A stretch of DNA of 64,000 bases from Ifrita kowaldi (lineage: Eukaryota; Chordata; Aves; Passeriformes; Cinclosomatidae). How positions within the stretch are numbered: position 1 is the first letter of the stretch; each line of letters begins with the position of its first letter. Made by a program: the position numbers and the translations under genes. Below the pieces are notes generated by a model. The model saw only the letters and a program-made list of their open reading frames with translations. It was not told the origin of the DNA and ran no database searches. The stretch is taken from assembly GCA_013398055.1 (NCBI GenBank), contig VZRS01012069.1, positions 409,470 through 473,469 on the forward strand, read 5' to 3'. Of this stretch, positions 50,501 through 63,400 are shown piece after piece.

Positions 50501-53267
50501 AGCAGAATCTTCATCTGCTTTGCAGTATATTTCTATGTATTAGGGTATTTCAAAATATATTTCAAAGCCATGCAGCAAGATCTCATTCCTGACTGACTCT
50601 GACTTTTGTGGCGGCAGGAACTGGACTCTAAGAGACTGACCAGTTTGCAGAAGCAGAAAACTTTTTCAAAACCTGCTCTCTGAAATGTATGAATTCAGGT
50701 CTTTCTAGTCCCTCATACCACAGCTTGGCAGACCCACTGGAAAGCAAGAATGCTATGGATCTTCATTATCAGCCTTTTGCCCAAGATGCTTTCCTTACTA
50801 TTTAATTTTTCTTCCTTCCCATGCTTTTCTTTAGCTTAAGAGGCTCTGCATCAGCTGCTAGAATATGGATGCCCAGGACCCACTGTGGCATGATGAAGTG
50901 TTGTGCTGAATCTCTGCAGGCTCATGTGACAGTAATTCCCCTCTGTGCACATACAGTGCACGGATTTGTCTTGACATCCACCCTGAAATTTCCCAGAGCT
51001 TCCCTTCAAGACCTCAAGGGAGATATCTTTACAGTTCATGTGCCTTTTCACTATTATTTTCAAACAATGTGGTATGTGAAAGTAAATGCCCTATCCTCAC
51101 ACAAGGGAGACAGTGCCTCTGTATGAATTAAGAAGAAGATTAAAAACATTGAGACAACATTGTTAACCCCAGCATTTTACAAACATAGTACTGTCCCTAA
51201 AAAAAGCTCACTTAACACCCAATATCTAGTGTTTTTATCTCAGTAAACAAAATTCACACATGTAGTTCTTAAAATTAGGTTATTAATAAAAATTAGATAA
51301 CATGATACAACTGAACTACAAATGACAGGACTTACTCTTTCTCTTCTGTCCCACCGATGTTTTTGCTTGAGGTTTTGTATCCCACTGTTATTTTTTAGGT
51401 CACTTCAGTTGTTTTGGAAAAGGACTGTATTTTTACTCATTTAAATGTCATACACATACTTATTTACCCAGTAAATAATAGGAAGAGTTTCTGATAATTT
51501 GGGAAATCCGATAACATACTGTTTATGAACTCTACTTGAAGTTGAGGAGGGACCAAGAAAAACACTGAAAAGGACAGTTTTCCCACAAGCAGAGAAGTGT
51601 TTTTTAATCTGTAAAACTCCTGACATTGAAAGATGCTGACTGGAAATGTCAGACTGACACTCCATGTTTGAAGAAGAGGGTCTTAGCTAAAGAGGTACTT
51701 AAAGAGAAGGAACTCACAAATCCTGGCAGGACATATACCCAAATCCTAAAGAATAAATGTAAGCACTTAGGACAGCCACAGAAAATGCCAGTGGAGTTGG
51801 CTGTTCTATCTGGATATGTCAATTTTTCATGCTAAAGCAAAGAGGATTTGCTCTTAAAATCCCTCTGCATGGTGTGTTGATTTCCCTGGTCATGTTTGTG
51901 ACTGTATGGCTGAAACTGGTCAATCAGATGAAGTGCAGGAGAAAGAGATGATGAACCTCATTAAATGCCCAGCAGGTTAAAACTGCTCCTGGAATCTAAG
52001 GCAAGCAAGGGAGACTGAAAGACCCTCCTTTTAAGCAATGATGTCAGATAGAATATCTCTGCCAGAGAGGATAGCAAAGGTGGTGCCTGGAGCACGATAA
52101 GTGATCCCGGGGAAGTCTGGAGTCATGTCTGTGGATCCAGACACAAATTATCAGAAACTCTTCCAATCAGCGAATGCTGAACTTCAGGAATGTTACCAGA
52201 GCTGTGCAACAATCCTCACCTGTAGTGCTGCTTGTGAATGTACACATAAAACTACAGTCCAGACATGGAACAACACTTTGAAATAGCTGCTTGATGTCTC
52301 CAAAAAGAACCGGTTAACCTGAGCAGCTCCACCTTCCTGCAATTACAAATCATTCATGAAATTCAAACTCCACAGAAAACCATGGATCTGAATGTTCAGA
52401 AATACTTGGAAAGTGGACAATTACTTGGCCATTTTCTAGAAAGTCTGAATTGTAAGCTAAATTAATGGAGTGCACTATGAGTCACACAATTATTTCACAA
52501 TATATAATTGTCAGGCATCCATCCCATTTGTTTAACAAATTTTGTAAATTTCCTAGTGCAAGAAGGAAACAGCAAAAACCTTAATCTAACATCAAAAAGC
52601 CATTGCACTTCTCAGTACTACTGCACAGGTCCTCTACCTGCACAGCCACGTTTGTATTTCTGGGCCAGCCTCCACATCAGGAGGCCGTAGCCAAAAGCTC
52701 AGCTGTTCTGGATACTCCCTGTCACATCTGACAGTTACAAACCTCACCAAATTCAGCCCCAAAACCTCTCAAACAGAGCTACATTCGGCAGTGCTTGTGC
52801 ACAGCAGTGCTGGTATCGAGACGTTTGATATTGAAATCTCACATATGCCCTTCATCCTAAAATAATTAGCGATTGTAATTTTGTCCCAGGCTGTGCACTG
52901 TCTACTCAGACACCACGCACAACCCATGGCTGTGCCATCTGCAAATACATTTGAACAAGGAAGTTTTGAGCACCTGCCAGAAAGCAGAATATCAGCAGAA
53001 AAATACATTTACTCAAAGAGAATGAAAATTTGCATGGCAGCAAAAATAAACCCAACGTTGCCATCACCATTATGCTGCTGAAGTGCTATTGTAAATGTGC
53101 ATTGATTGTTTGCTCACTGACAGCAAACAAGAAACAGGCTGCTTGTGTGGGAGCAGGATATGGTCTCTTCAAAAAGAAAAGGATCTAACATATCAAATCA
53201 AACTGCTAGGAAGTGCATCTGTCCATTTTTATTTTTTAAGTGAGAAAAGTTAAGTGGGTTTGATAAT

Positions 53268-53322
53268 TAAAAAAACCCAAAACAAACCAACCAATCAATC
53301 AAACAAACAAAAATACCCAAAG
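53268..53322. repeat. A/C-rich low-complexity tract
   Basis: A run of A's passes into CCCAAAAC, CCAACCAATC and CAAA units. It is the complementary-strand counterpart of the T/G-rich tracts at 8588, 20484 and 22819. Confidence 0.85.
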
Positions 53323-54036
53323 CAGGCTTTTCCCTGGAAGTTCCTGAGAAAAACTGTATTGCCCTTAGAGCTTAATTTTTTTTATTACCATCTATAATTG
53401 TTTTCCAGGGTGTAATCACTCACATGTAGCTGGAACAGTACTGACTGGAGAATGTCTCCTATATAGGCTTTATTTATTTTTTCCAGAGAAGGGAGACAGA
53501 GGCCTGAAGCCATGATTTTTGTCTTCATTCTGTGTGCAACATATCTCAAGGACAGAGCACTGGACTGTAAACAAAAGGGACAGCTGTAAGGTCATGAACA
53601 TTCCTGGAAGCCTATTATACACAAATACAATGTGGAAAGAATATGGAAATCGGACTGAGCTTTAGCAATATTCATTTTATGCAGAGTTTTACATGTTTCT
53701 AAGAACCCAAGCTATTTCAGATTCTATTAGATCTTTTGTGTTGTATCATTTAATGTATTGCAAAGCAGCTTTAGCTAACAGCAGAGGTGGGGGAGAAGTA
53801 CAAATCTCACAGCAGAGCATAAAATAACCTTCTTGAGTCAAAATGTTGTCTTTTTTGGAATAAAAAGTAACTCTATATAAAAATGGGAGTTTCAGTGCTA
53901 ACTACACTGTATGGAGACAACTGAGGAAGTATGAATGGAAAGAGAGAAGAAATGTTACCTATGTGTTCTGTAGGTTATTTTAGTCCTACCATCTTCCATC
54001 CTGCTTCTAAGCTGATCCTTTTACACTTGTCCTTTA

Positions 54037-54062
54037 AGTAAATAAAAAAATAAATAAATTAT
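54037..54062. repeat. (AAAT)n microsatellite, imperfect
   Basis: Several TAAATAAA units interrupted by one A7 run, followed by a T-rich stretch. Confidence 0.85.
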
Positions 54063-55815
54063 TTTTTAAAAGACCCTAATATTAACAGTCTCATGACTCC
54101 AGGAGAGGACAGAAATCCTTTGCAGCATATTGGTCTTTTTTTCTTTTTTTGTCTGCACAGGATAATATTTTCAAGACATGTTTTTCCCTGCATATTGTGC
54201 TTACACAGACTTTTTGGTGGTGCTCCAATAGAAAAATGTCTGCATGTGCAGTTCTAAAAAGCTTTTCAGCAATGTAAATGATTAAAGACACAGGGACTCA
54301 AAACCATACAAATGCAGTGAAAAGCAAAATCCCTGTTGGCTGCTGTACATGACTTGAGTTATGTATTGCTTTCTCCTTATCTTCATTAAAGTTTGCACAG
54401 GAAAATCATTCTCTGTGGTTCCTCTTCTGTGTCAAATGCTCAGTCATATCCTATGTCCAAAGCACTGCCTCCTCATGCAACACTCACTAACTCCTCAAGT
54501 TAGTATGGGGACTAAAGTAAAATTAAATGGATACTTCTAAATTCTTCAGCTTTTGGATTATCACGTGTGGCTCTTGGCACTGCAATTCATGAACAAAATA
54601 TATAATCCTTATCCATTATTTTACTGGATACTATGTGCCAAGAATGACACAATGTCAAGTTAAAAAATTACATAAAATCTCTCACCTGCTCCTAATAACT
54701 CCCCTTTCCTACCTAATCCTTTTTTTGCCTGAGAGAAGAGATAGGCCTCACAGTGAGCCCTGAAGGTCAACAATCTTGAATTCCACTGGAGCAGCAAGAG
54801 CAGCAAATTCCACAATTAAGAACTAATACAGGAATGTCAGAGTCCCAAGAGATTTCAGTGGTTGTAGTCGAGGTTCAACTCCACGCATGAAAGCCTGGCT
54901 TGTTAAAAATCAACACAGCAAATTACCCCTACAAACAAACTGGAGACCAATGCCTCTTACAGACGGCACTGTCATGTTCTTGAATACTGAGCTAATATTT
55001 GTTGCTGCAGCATCGAGTCTGTATGACAAGCATATGCCAAAGTGCCAAGAACCTCCAAAGACAGCACCTCTTCTGTTCTGGTTCCTCCCCAACTAACAAT
55101 TGGCATAAGGAATACAATATTGTTTCTGTAAGAGCTGAACAGTGAGAAGTGACCTGCATAGTCTTCAACAGACGGAAAATCACAAGCAGAAAATTCATTT
55201 CTCACTGAAATGCATTTCTCACCACTTCTTTTTCCTTTGATACCATTATAATAAAATATTTTCTATTCTAAGGAGGTCCCCTGAATCCACACAGCACAGG
55301 CAGAGGCTCAGTATTTTATTGCCACTTTCTCCTTTAGCATCTACTCAATCCAATGAATCTGCCTATTCTACCAGCTCTGCGCTACTCCCAGTAAAATGTG
55401 ATCAGTAGGCAAATGGGAGAGCAGGAGGGAGGAAGCAGCATACATGGTCTCACTGCCAGCAGCTATCAGCCAGGCAGGTTTGTGTTCCATTAGGAGAAAG
55501 AAATACAAAGTGCTCTTTTTGTGTGCTCTTGTTTATATTAAAGCAAAAGCTCCAGGGAGTAACTTAAAATCAAAGGCTGACAGGGCACAGTGAATCTGAA
55601 CAGTTATTTGCAGTTTTAAGACTGCTGGGGAAGGAGAGGCACACAGGTGCAGAGTGGAAGGAGGAGAGGAAGGAGGAGAGGATGTGGATCAAGAAATAAA
55701 GTTGAGCAGTAAAGTGTAAATCCACTTCACCCCTTCATCTTGTTCCAGCAGAAGCTGGCAAACAGCTAAGTTTAGTTATTTCTGAGTTTTTCTGAACTCT
55801 GTCGAGATGCAAGTG

Positions 55816-55875
55816 TGCTTTCAGCGTGGCAGAGATGCTTTCAGCATGGCAGAGATGCTTTCAGCATGTCAGAGA
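55816..55875. repeat. 20-bp tandem repeat, three copies
   Basis: The unit TGCTTTCAGCRTGGCAGAGA starts at 55816, 55836 and 55856, with an exact 20-bp period. Copies differ at one or two positions (GCGTGG, GCATGG, GCATGT). The unit length is not a multiple of three. It is a recent local duplication in unique sequence. Confidence 0.92.
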
Positions 55876-56844
55876 CATGCATTTTCCCCTTTTTTATTTT
55901 TTAATTGTTCAAATGCAATTAATGAAGCCAACAAAACTAAGTATTTGGAACTCCCTGCTAATATACCAAAGTGCTGAGGCAATCTGAGTGGATCTACTTG
56001 CAAAACAGTTCCTGTTTTATTTGCTTTCTGTGTTAAGAGTCCAGTGCCACAGAGGACTTGGCAAGCCTACAGTGTTCAGTGTTTATCATGAGGAACTGGC
56101 TTTTTATTTCTTCCCAGGACACAATGTTGATACAGAGTGAATTCAGTACTAAAACAATGCCTCAGGATGACATTAACAGACACTGCTGTGGCATATGAAA
56201 TCTTTCAATATTTATTCTGTTCATATTCCCAGCAGTAACAATGTAGTTAATAAATTCACCTGAAGTCTCCACTAGAATTTTTCATTTCCCATTCTAAGCT
56301 GTTTTGAAGTGCTCCTGTGCACTTTACAGTAGTTGCTCTCTTTTGTCACAAATATGATTTCTTCTTAAGAGTGGAAGAGTCTGATCCCTATAGATCCAAG
56401 AATTACCTTATCCTACATATTAATCAAAGTTTGTGAATCTACTTAAGATTATAAGATGAAAGTAACCTAAAAGTTTAAAGTATAAATATACATATATTTA
56501 TTTTTAAAAAGAACTGGAACATGTTGGCAGTCTTAAAATTCACACTATTTTCTTGTTGGGTCAATAGAAAAGGATTTTCTCTGCTGATATTTGAAACAGA
56601 CTGCTGCTAAATCCTATGCAAAGTCTGGAATGTATCATGCCTACATGTGCTTACATTTTTTTATATCACAAAGATAGCTAATTACACAGCATCTCTTATT
56701 TATTTATAACTGTATGACTTCGATGCTCTGATGCCTGTGAGATTCTAAAATTAAGTACAGCTTCAACACAGGTACCTGTTTGTGGATGTAAGTACCTGAA
56801 CAGCAGGGAACTGGACCTCAGGGAACTGGACATCTCAGCTCATT

Positions 56845-57444
56845 TCAGGAGCTCATTCAAAAGCAGTGTGACCAGCAGGTCCAGGGAGGGGATTCTCCCC
56901 TTCTCTTCTGCCCTTGTGAGACCCTGCCTGGAGTTCAGCATCCAGCTCTGGGACCTCCAACATAAGAGAGATGTTGGACTGAGTCCAGAGGAGGCCACAA
57001 AGACACTCCAGGGGATGGAGCACCTCCACCATGGACACAGGCTGAGACTGCTGGGGATGTTCAGCCTGGAGAAGAGAAAGCTCCTGGCAGACCTCAGAGC
57101 CCTTCCCAGTACCTAAAGTGGCTACAAGAGAGCTGGGGAGAAACTTTGGAGAAGGGGATGGAGTGATAGGGCAAGGGGGAATGTCTTCAAACTGCAAGAG
57201 GATAGGTTTAGATTAGATATTAGGAACAAATTCTTCCCTGTGAGGGTGGTGGGGACCTGGCACAGGTTGGCCAGAGAAGATGTGGATGCCTCATCCCTGG
57301 AAGTGTTCAAGGCCAGGTTGGATGGGCCTCTGAGCAATCTGGTCTAGGGGAAGGCATCCCCATCCATGGCAAAAGGTTTGGAATGAGATGGTCTTTAAGG
57401 TCCCTTCCAACCCAAACTATCTGTGATTCTACGATGATTCTATG
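56845..57444 (+). mobile_element. CR1 LINE, 5'-truncated, plus strand
   Basis: A roughly 600-bp 3' fragment of a CR1 retrotransposon. Translation near its start gives ILPFSSALVRPCLEFSIQLW and, further on, GMFSLEKRKLLADLRA, matching in order the C-terminal part of the CR1 ORF2 protein. Stops and frame changes follow. The 3' UTR reads TTCAAGGCCAGGTTGGATGG and then GGTCCCTTCCAACCC. The element ends with two copies of the terminal octamer (GATTCTAC and GATTCTATG, 57427-57444) in place of a poly-A tail, which is diagnostic of CR1. The copy is inactive: endonuclease and reverse transcriptase cores are absent. Its 3' UTR differs from that of the copy at 6540, so a different subfamily is likely. Confidence 0.95.
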
Positions 57445-60400
57445 TATTCATGCATGGAATATGGCAGATCTTACTTTGCCTCATACTCCAGGTTATGATA
57501 AAAATTAAAAGCATAGATTAAAGTCCTCTCATATTTTAACTGTCATACCTCCACTTGCTTCTGTGGAGCAATGTTGATTGCTGAAAAACTGGATACATTT
57601 TAAAATTCCTAATGAAAATTCACTTAAGGTTTCAACATTGGGATCATTGAATGCTGCGTCATTGTGTGGGCTGTACGTGAACAAAAGGGTTTTCTTTAAT
57701 ACGTGCTGAAAATGGAAACTATCATTAGCGATGCTGTTCTGACTGTGAGGCATTTTTCAGTGACAACTTTTACAGAGAGAAGTGAAGAGATCTGGCCTAA
57801 CACTGAATTCAGGGATTTTTTTAAGCACAAGTCCCATACAGAAATGCAGTGACTGTTACTCAGTGTCCTACTTGCACCTAAAAGAAACATATGCAAGAGA
57901 GGTGTTCACCTCATGTTTTCTTAGTGCAATATTTATCCTGAAAAAGCACTTAGGGACTTAAGCACACATATATGTGGTTATTTGCATTTGTATAACATTT
58001 ACAGGTAAACGTACGTGGATCATTTCACCCTGACTAAACTAAAATCATCCTTGAAACTGAGCAAAACAAATGAAAAGTTTCAGAATAAAATTTCACTGGG
58101 GTTTTAGGAACTGAGGAATACTACAAATTTAAATTACAAGTTGGTAAAAGGTAATTATCCTTGAGGAGATGCTTCCTCTAAAAGCAATTTCTATCTTAAA
58201 AAAATTTGTCCTATTATAATCCCTAAAATATATGTACTTATAAATTAAAAAAACTGTTTAGTAAGAACTTCATGTGCTCTGATTCTTAATTTACATTGTA
58301 AAAGGATAAAAAAGGATATGTTGTGAATTTAAGTCAGGACAAAACCCATGTAAACATAAAAGGGCAATTTAAAGAACAGACAACTGTCTGAAAAATTTCT
58401 GGCAGTTCTTATTAATCACATATAACCATACTTCTTCCATTTGTTTTACATCTCTGTGAATTTGAGTACACTCAATATCCCATTTTTACAGACTCTTCAT
58501 ATTGCCAAGCAAACGACAAAATGTTATTAAAAATGGGTTCAAAACCACTGCAAGATCAGTGGATTTAACAGCAACTGCAAAACAACTTACAATTAAACTC
58601 TTATTAAATTAAACCTTAAAAAACTTAGACGCCACTTAGATTTATTGGAAAGATACAGAATAATGCAAAAATATTCAAAAAACATTCCAACACACACATC
58701 TCTGAATGAAGTTCTGTGGTAAAGACATCTGCCTGTTGTGGCAGTTCTTTTCTCTGTTCCTATTTAGACCTTTATTACAGGAGCATAGCAAAATGCCAAC
58801 TAAGGAATGAGAGCGCACTTTATTTCTACCAGTTCCCCTATGATTGGTCCTACTACAGCTGAAATGTGTTTTCTCAGCCAGGATTTCACTTTCACATAAA
58901 AATATCAACCCTGCTATAATCTGGCCACATGCTGATCCTGGTCTTTTTACATGTTCTCTTTAACTAGGTACACAAGCTATTGTCTTAATTGAACAAATAG
59001 AACTGGTAACACCAGGCTGTTGTACTGGTTAACCTATGATCTAAATACAGGTTTCTTTAGTGAATTTTCTATATCTATCAGCAGGAAAGAAATGCGTGCA
59101 GACTTCACACGTGACTTACAACTCACTTTCAATTTAATAAAAATAGAATCCCTAAGTGTTTGAATGTACAGTTCCCACTTTGCTTCTAAATTTGGGGCAT
59201 TACTTTAAATTATTGTTTGAAGCATCTCTCCCTAAAGGAGATCAGAAGAAAAAAGGACAATGTCTAACTGTAAAGTCGTGATTGTGGAGGAGTTTTCTTT
59301 TACTCAGTGTTCTGCAAAAAGCTGTTTTGTGGCATTGCAGAATGCCATGATTTGTTGCATCTCACTGCAAGGTGAAAGAAAACCTCATCATCTGATCACC
59401 ACTGTATCTTTACAAGCCCTGAAGATAAAGTATGGAAAATCTATAACTGCAATGTTATGTCTGTTGCTGCTGCGCTCTTTATTAATCAATCAATGCCTCT
59501 CAACAAAGCTCTTTCAGCCTCCTCCCGTAGCAGTTAGACCTATAATCAGCTCGACAAAAACAGTTCAGAGATGCATCCTTTGTGCTTCTGTGTAATTTAC
59601 ATACACTAAAAAAATCCCTCAGCGTGCTATTCATAACATGTTATGCAGTATAGAACGCACCACATTATGTGCTATAATCACAGCCATTACTTAAATAGGC
59701 TAAAACGGTTTTTTACATTCTGGAGTAAATTTCACTATTAAGAGCAAATGGATTAGATCATTGTTTCCCTATTTCCTCCGTAAGTAAAACACAATTGTTA
59801 AGTAACTCCCTGACCTTCCTGTGCATGTAAGGTAGGATGAGAGTACTGTTGCAGAAATGACTGCTGTAGCAATTTGTAAACATTTGCACCTGATATACAG
59901 ACACCTTCTGGCTAACTTTTAATAATTAAAGGGAATTTTCTGTATTTTCTGAAACTGAACAACGGTCATCAGTGGAGCAGAAAGCATCCCGTGCTGCATC
60001 AATAGGAGCTTCAGCTGCTGCCATTACCATGCCATTTCAGACACTGCTATCCCACGGCACGGATCGATTCGCTCGCCTTTGCTTCACCACGGTTCTCAAG
60101 GGGCCTGTCTCACCTGAATTTAGCCTGGTCATTTTCACCCCCCACTGTTTTAATAAAAAGCCAGATTTGGAAGAGTTAGCATTGCAGCTAGTGACTGCAC
60201 ACCAGATTTTACTTAGCTTTTTTTGTGGGTGAATAGTCCAGAGGGGAAGGGGGAAGGAGCCTTCATTTCACCAGCTTGTCCACCTTGTGCAGCCCCTGCA
60301 CAAGGGGGTCAGCAGATCCACAGTGATCAGAGCTCTGGGTCAGCTGCACAGAGGCTTGCAAAGAAAGTCATCTGTTAAGTACTCAAGGAAAGATTTATTT

Positions 60401-63400
60401 AGAAAGCTTCTGTAGGAGGCCAGTGATGTGGATACAAAGGTGACAAGTCCCAGGTGCTCTACTTGTTTTCAGGGCAGGAGCAAGGCTTATAGTGAGCTGG
60501 GTTGTTCTGTAAAAGAGGTAGGTAGAAGCTTGGTTGCAGCTATGTTGTCTGACTCTTACAGGAATGTTGGGAAGCAATGAAGTTTTAGTTAAAAACACCT
60601 ATTACACTTGTATAAGCTTTTCTGAAGGTGTCAGCACTGTAAGAGATTCTTTCTGTCGCACTAAAATCAAACATCTGCCTGTTAGAGAAGATGAGAGTAT
60701 CAAATACAAAAAGAGGATGTTAAAGAATGACAAGAAATGTATCTTATACAAATCAAACACTAATATGCTGTGGTCACAACGTGCACTGTGATCTCTACAA
60801 ATGCCTAATTAGGCATTTTGATAGGAAAAATAGCACACAGGACTTGCCTAAAATTTAGACCCCTCCTTGTATAAGTATCTCTACTTTCAACTCCTGGAAA
60901 TAAGTTGTGATGAAATAAAAAACAAGAAAAGCTAGAACACTACAAAATTTAAGATCAGAGTTTCTTCCTCTGTATTTTCATATCCCACCTCCCTTAATAG
61001 TATCTGAAAACACGAATTTGGCTGGTTCCTTTGAGAAATTCATGGTGGAACATACTCTTACCTAGAGTCTGAATTCTTAGGAACTATCATTGGCTACAAT
61101 TGGAATAATACACATCCATTTTGATTTTTCCAGCATAACACTGAGGCCATTAACTACCCGAGTTCAAATCCGCACACTCTGTGAACTGATAATGAAAGCG
61201 TGAATCACAAAGCTAAAATCTAATTCTCCAGACACCTAACTTCCCTGCATCACTTATTAGCAGATACAAAACCAACAAAAAATTTCACCCTCCAATTCCA
61301 GTTTCCAAATGCTATCTATCATCATTTTGATCTTCAGTGATAGGGACTACTGGAGAGCACACCTCACAGAGCATTGCTGCTAAGAAGAAATTCAGAAAGT
61401 GGGCAAACAGGGACAACATGCTCTCTAAATTATTGCTAGGCTTCCCTTCATTACTGTAAGGTCTTAATCTCAGTTTTGACCTGAATATGCCAGAATTTTG
61501 TGGAAGTCTGAATCCCGTTCTCTATTTTGTTGTTGAGGTCTGTATTTACTGATGCAAATACAGCACCTGAGTTTTAATTCAACTTCATCTATATATCCAT
61601 GTCATCTTCACAACAGGCCCAGGCTGTATGGGGATGTGTGGCAGTAAGGCTGTCCCTGAGGGTGAGCTATACTGGATTTAACATGCTCCACAGAGCTGCT
61701 TCCAGTAGCATGGCATCAAACACACAACTGGATTAGCAAATCTCATTGGACAAGTCTGGAAACCACAACAGATGCTGGCAATCACAGAGACAGCACTGGA
61801 GTGCAACCTCACATATTATCCTCCCCCTCGGTACTGTTACGTCGAATTCTGACAGGGACTGATCTTTCACAAGATTCTTTGGATAGAAAAAGGCAAAAGA
61901 TCTTCTCTGTTTGCCTGCTATCAAATAAATAGGTCTTAGCACGCACAGTATTTTAACAAAGATATCTAGCTGTGTCAGTTCTCTATGCGAGCAAAAAGCC
62001 TCCCAACCAAAATAAGGTATCAGAATTAAAAGAAGATCACCTCTCTCAGTCACGTGATCAACAAAACTGAGAGAGCCTTTACAGCAGAATGTGCTGCAGG
62101 CCTCACAAGTCTGCAATCACTCAGAAGTTAGCTGGGAATTTTAGATTAAATTTTTGTCTAATCTTCTTTTGTCATGTATCGGTACACTCTGCAGTTAATA
62201 CAGAAATCAGGTTGATTTGACAATGTACCTGAACATGGCACCACAAATGTGCCTCTTCATTGCTTTTATTTACTCACCAATTTGAAATTGTGGTACACTT
62301 CTGCAGGTGTTTTCATGACATCTACAGCTGGAGAGGGAGCTGACTGACTGTTAGCTTCTAACAACTGACTAACCTAGTTAGCATTCTCCCTTAGGCTTGT
62401 TTTTTTTAAGAGTAGCTAATATTCCTCCTTTTCCAGTCTCCCCTAACTCCCTGTTCTTTCTTCACCCCCTCCCCAACCCTCACCTTTTCTCTTTCTCTTA
62501 GGAGCAAATGCTAACAGAATTTATATTCAGCATTTTGTCACGTGGCAGACATCTATTTTTCACTTGTCAGATTGGCCAAAATTAAAGCAAAAGCATGTTA
62601 GTATCTAATCAACTAATGCAGATTCTCTGAGTCAAATCCTCATCAAAAAATAGGTGCAGAAAAAATACTTGAAAATTATTGAAGTAAGAATACTCAGGCT
62701 TGGATAACAAGGGACAAAATTTCTGCATATCCATTAAGGATTTTTTTTTAAAATAAACTGGAACAAGGCACAGGATGGGCACAGCTAAAAGCACATTGGA
62801 AAAATCAATAGCCATATAACAACAGATCCCTTTTTAAACAAATCTATCTGTAAGAAGAAAACTGAAAGTGACTAATCCTTTGTCCTCCAATAAAGAGCTA
62901 AAAATTTACATGTGCTGCCAGTTTGAATAGGACCTACCACGTTTAATATATTCTGCGCTATATTTTGCCCTAGATGAATCAATTAGAGGCAGCCATTCCC
63001 CAAGGTGAAAATATACATTAAGAGGAAAAGACACCATGCAAAACACCCTTTCATTTATTTAAGTAGTAGTAATAGCAGTAGTGGTGTTTTCCCTTGCTTG
63101 CAATGAACGTAGGTGGATTTTATCTCCAATGAAACAACAGAATGCAATGTAATAGTTGTAAGAAACCAGGTGACACTCCTCCCTGTTTGATAACACAGAG
63201 CTCACTTTTCTCTTATTGATTCTTCCACGTAAGTGGCCTGTATGGAACATAACATGCTGGTTAGATTATGCTCCGCAGTGCTTGAGAGAGTGAGCCCAGT
63301 AAGCAAAAGGTTCCCAGCTGCATAAACAATCATACCCTGCTTACTGCCTGATATAAGAGTGAAACAGCTGTATTAGCCTTGGCAGAGAATTATTTCAGAC

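Larger units (their letters stand above)
46187..56844. other. Noncoding DNA, microsatellites only
   Basis: About ten kilobases of AT-rich unique sequence without a gene I can support. It contains an ATAC microsatellite (47561-47586), a CAAA/CCAA-rich tract (53268-53322), an AAAT-rich tract (54037-54062) and a 20-bp triplicate (55816-55875). A GC-richer section at 47040-47210 shows small local duplications (GGCTGGAGCAG and AATCCTTGAGG, each twice). Otherwise I see nothing. Confidence 0.5.

Noticed and set aside
61162..61171. GTTCAAATCC B-box-like motif
   Set aside because: No pairing arms, no A-box at the right distance and no further SINE segments downstream.
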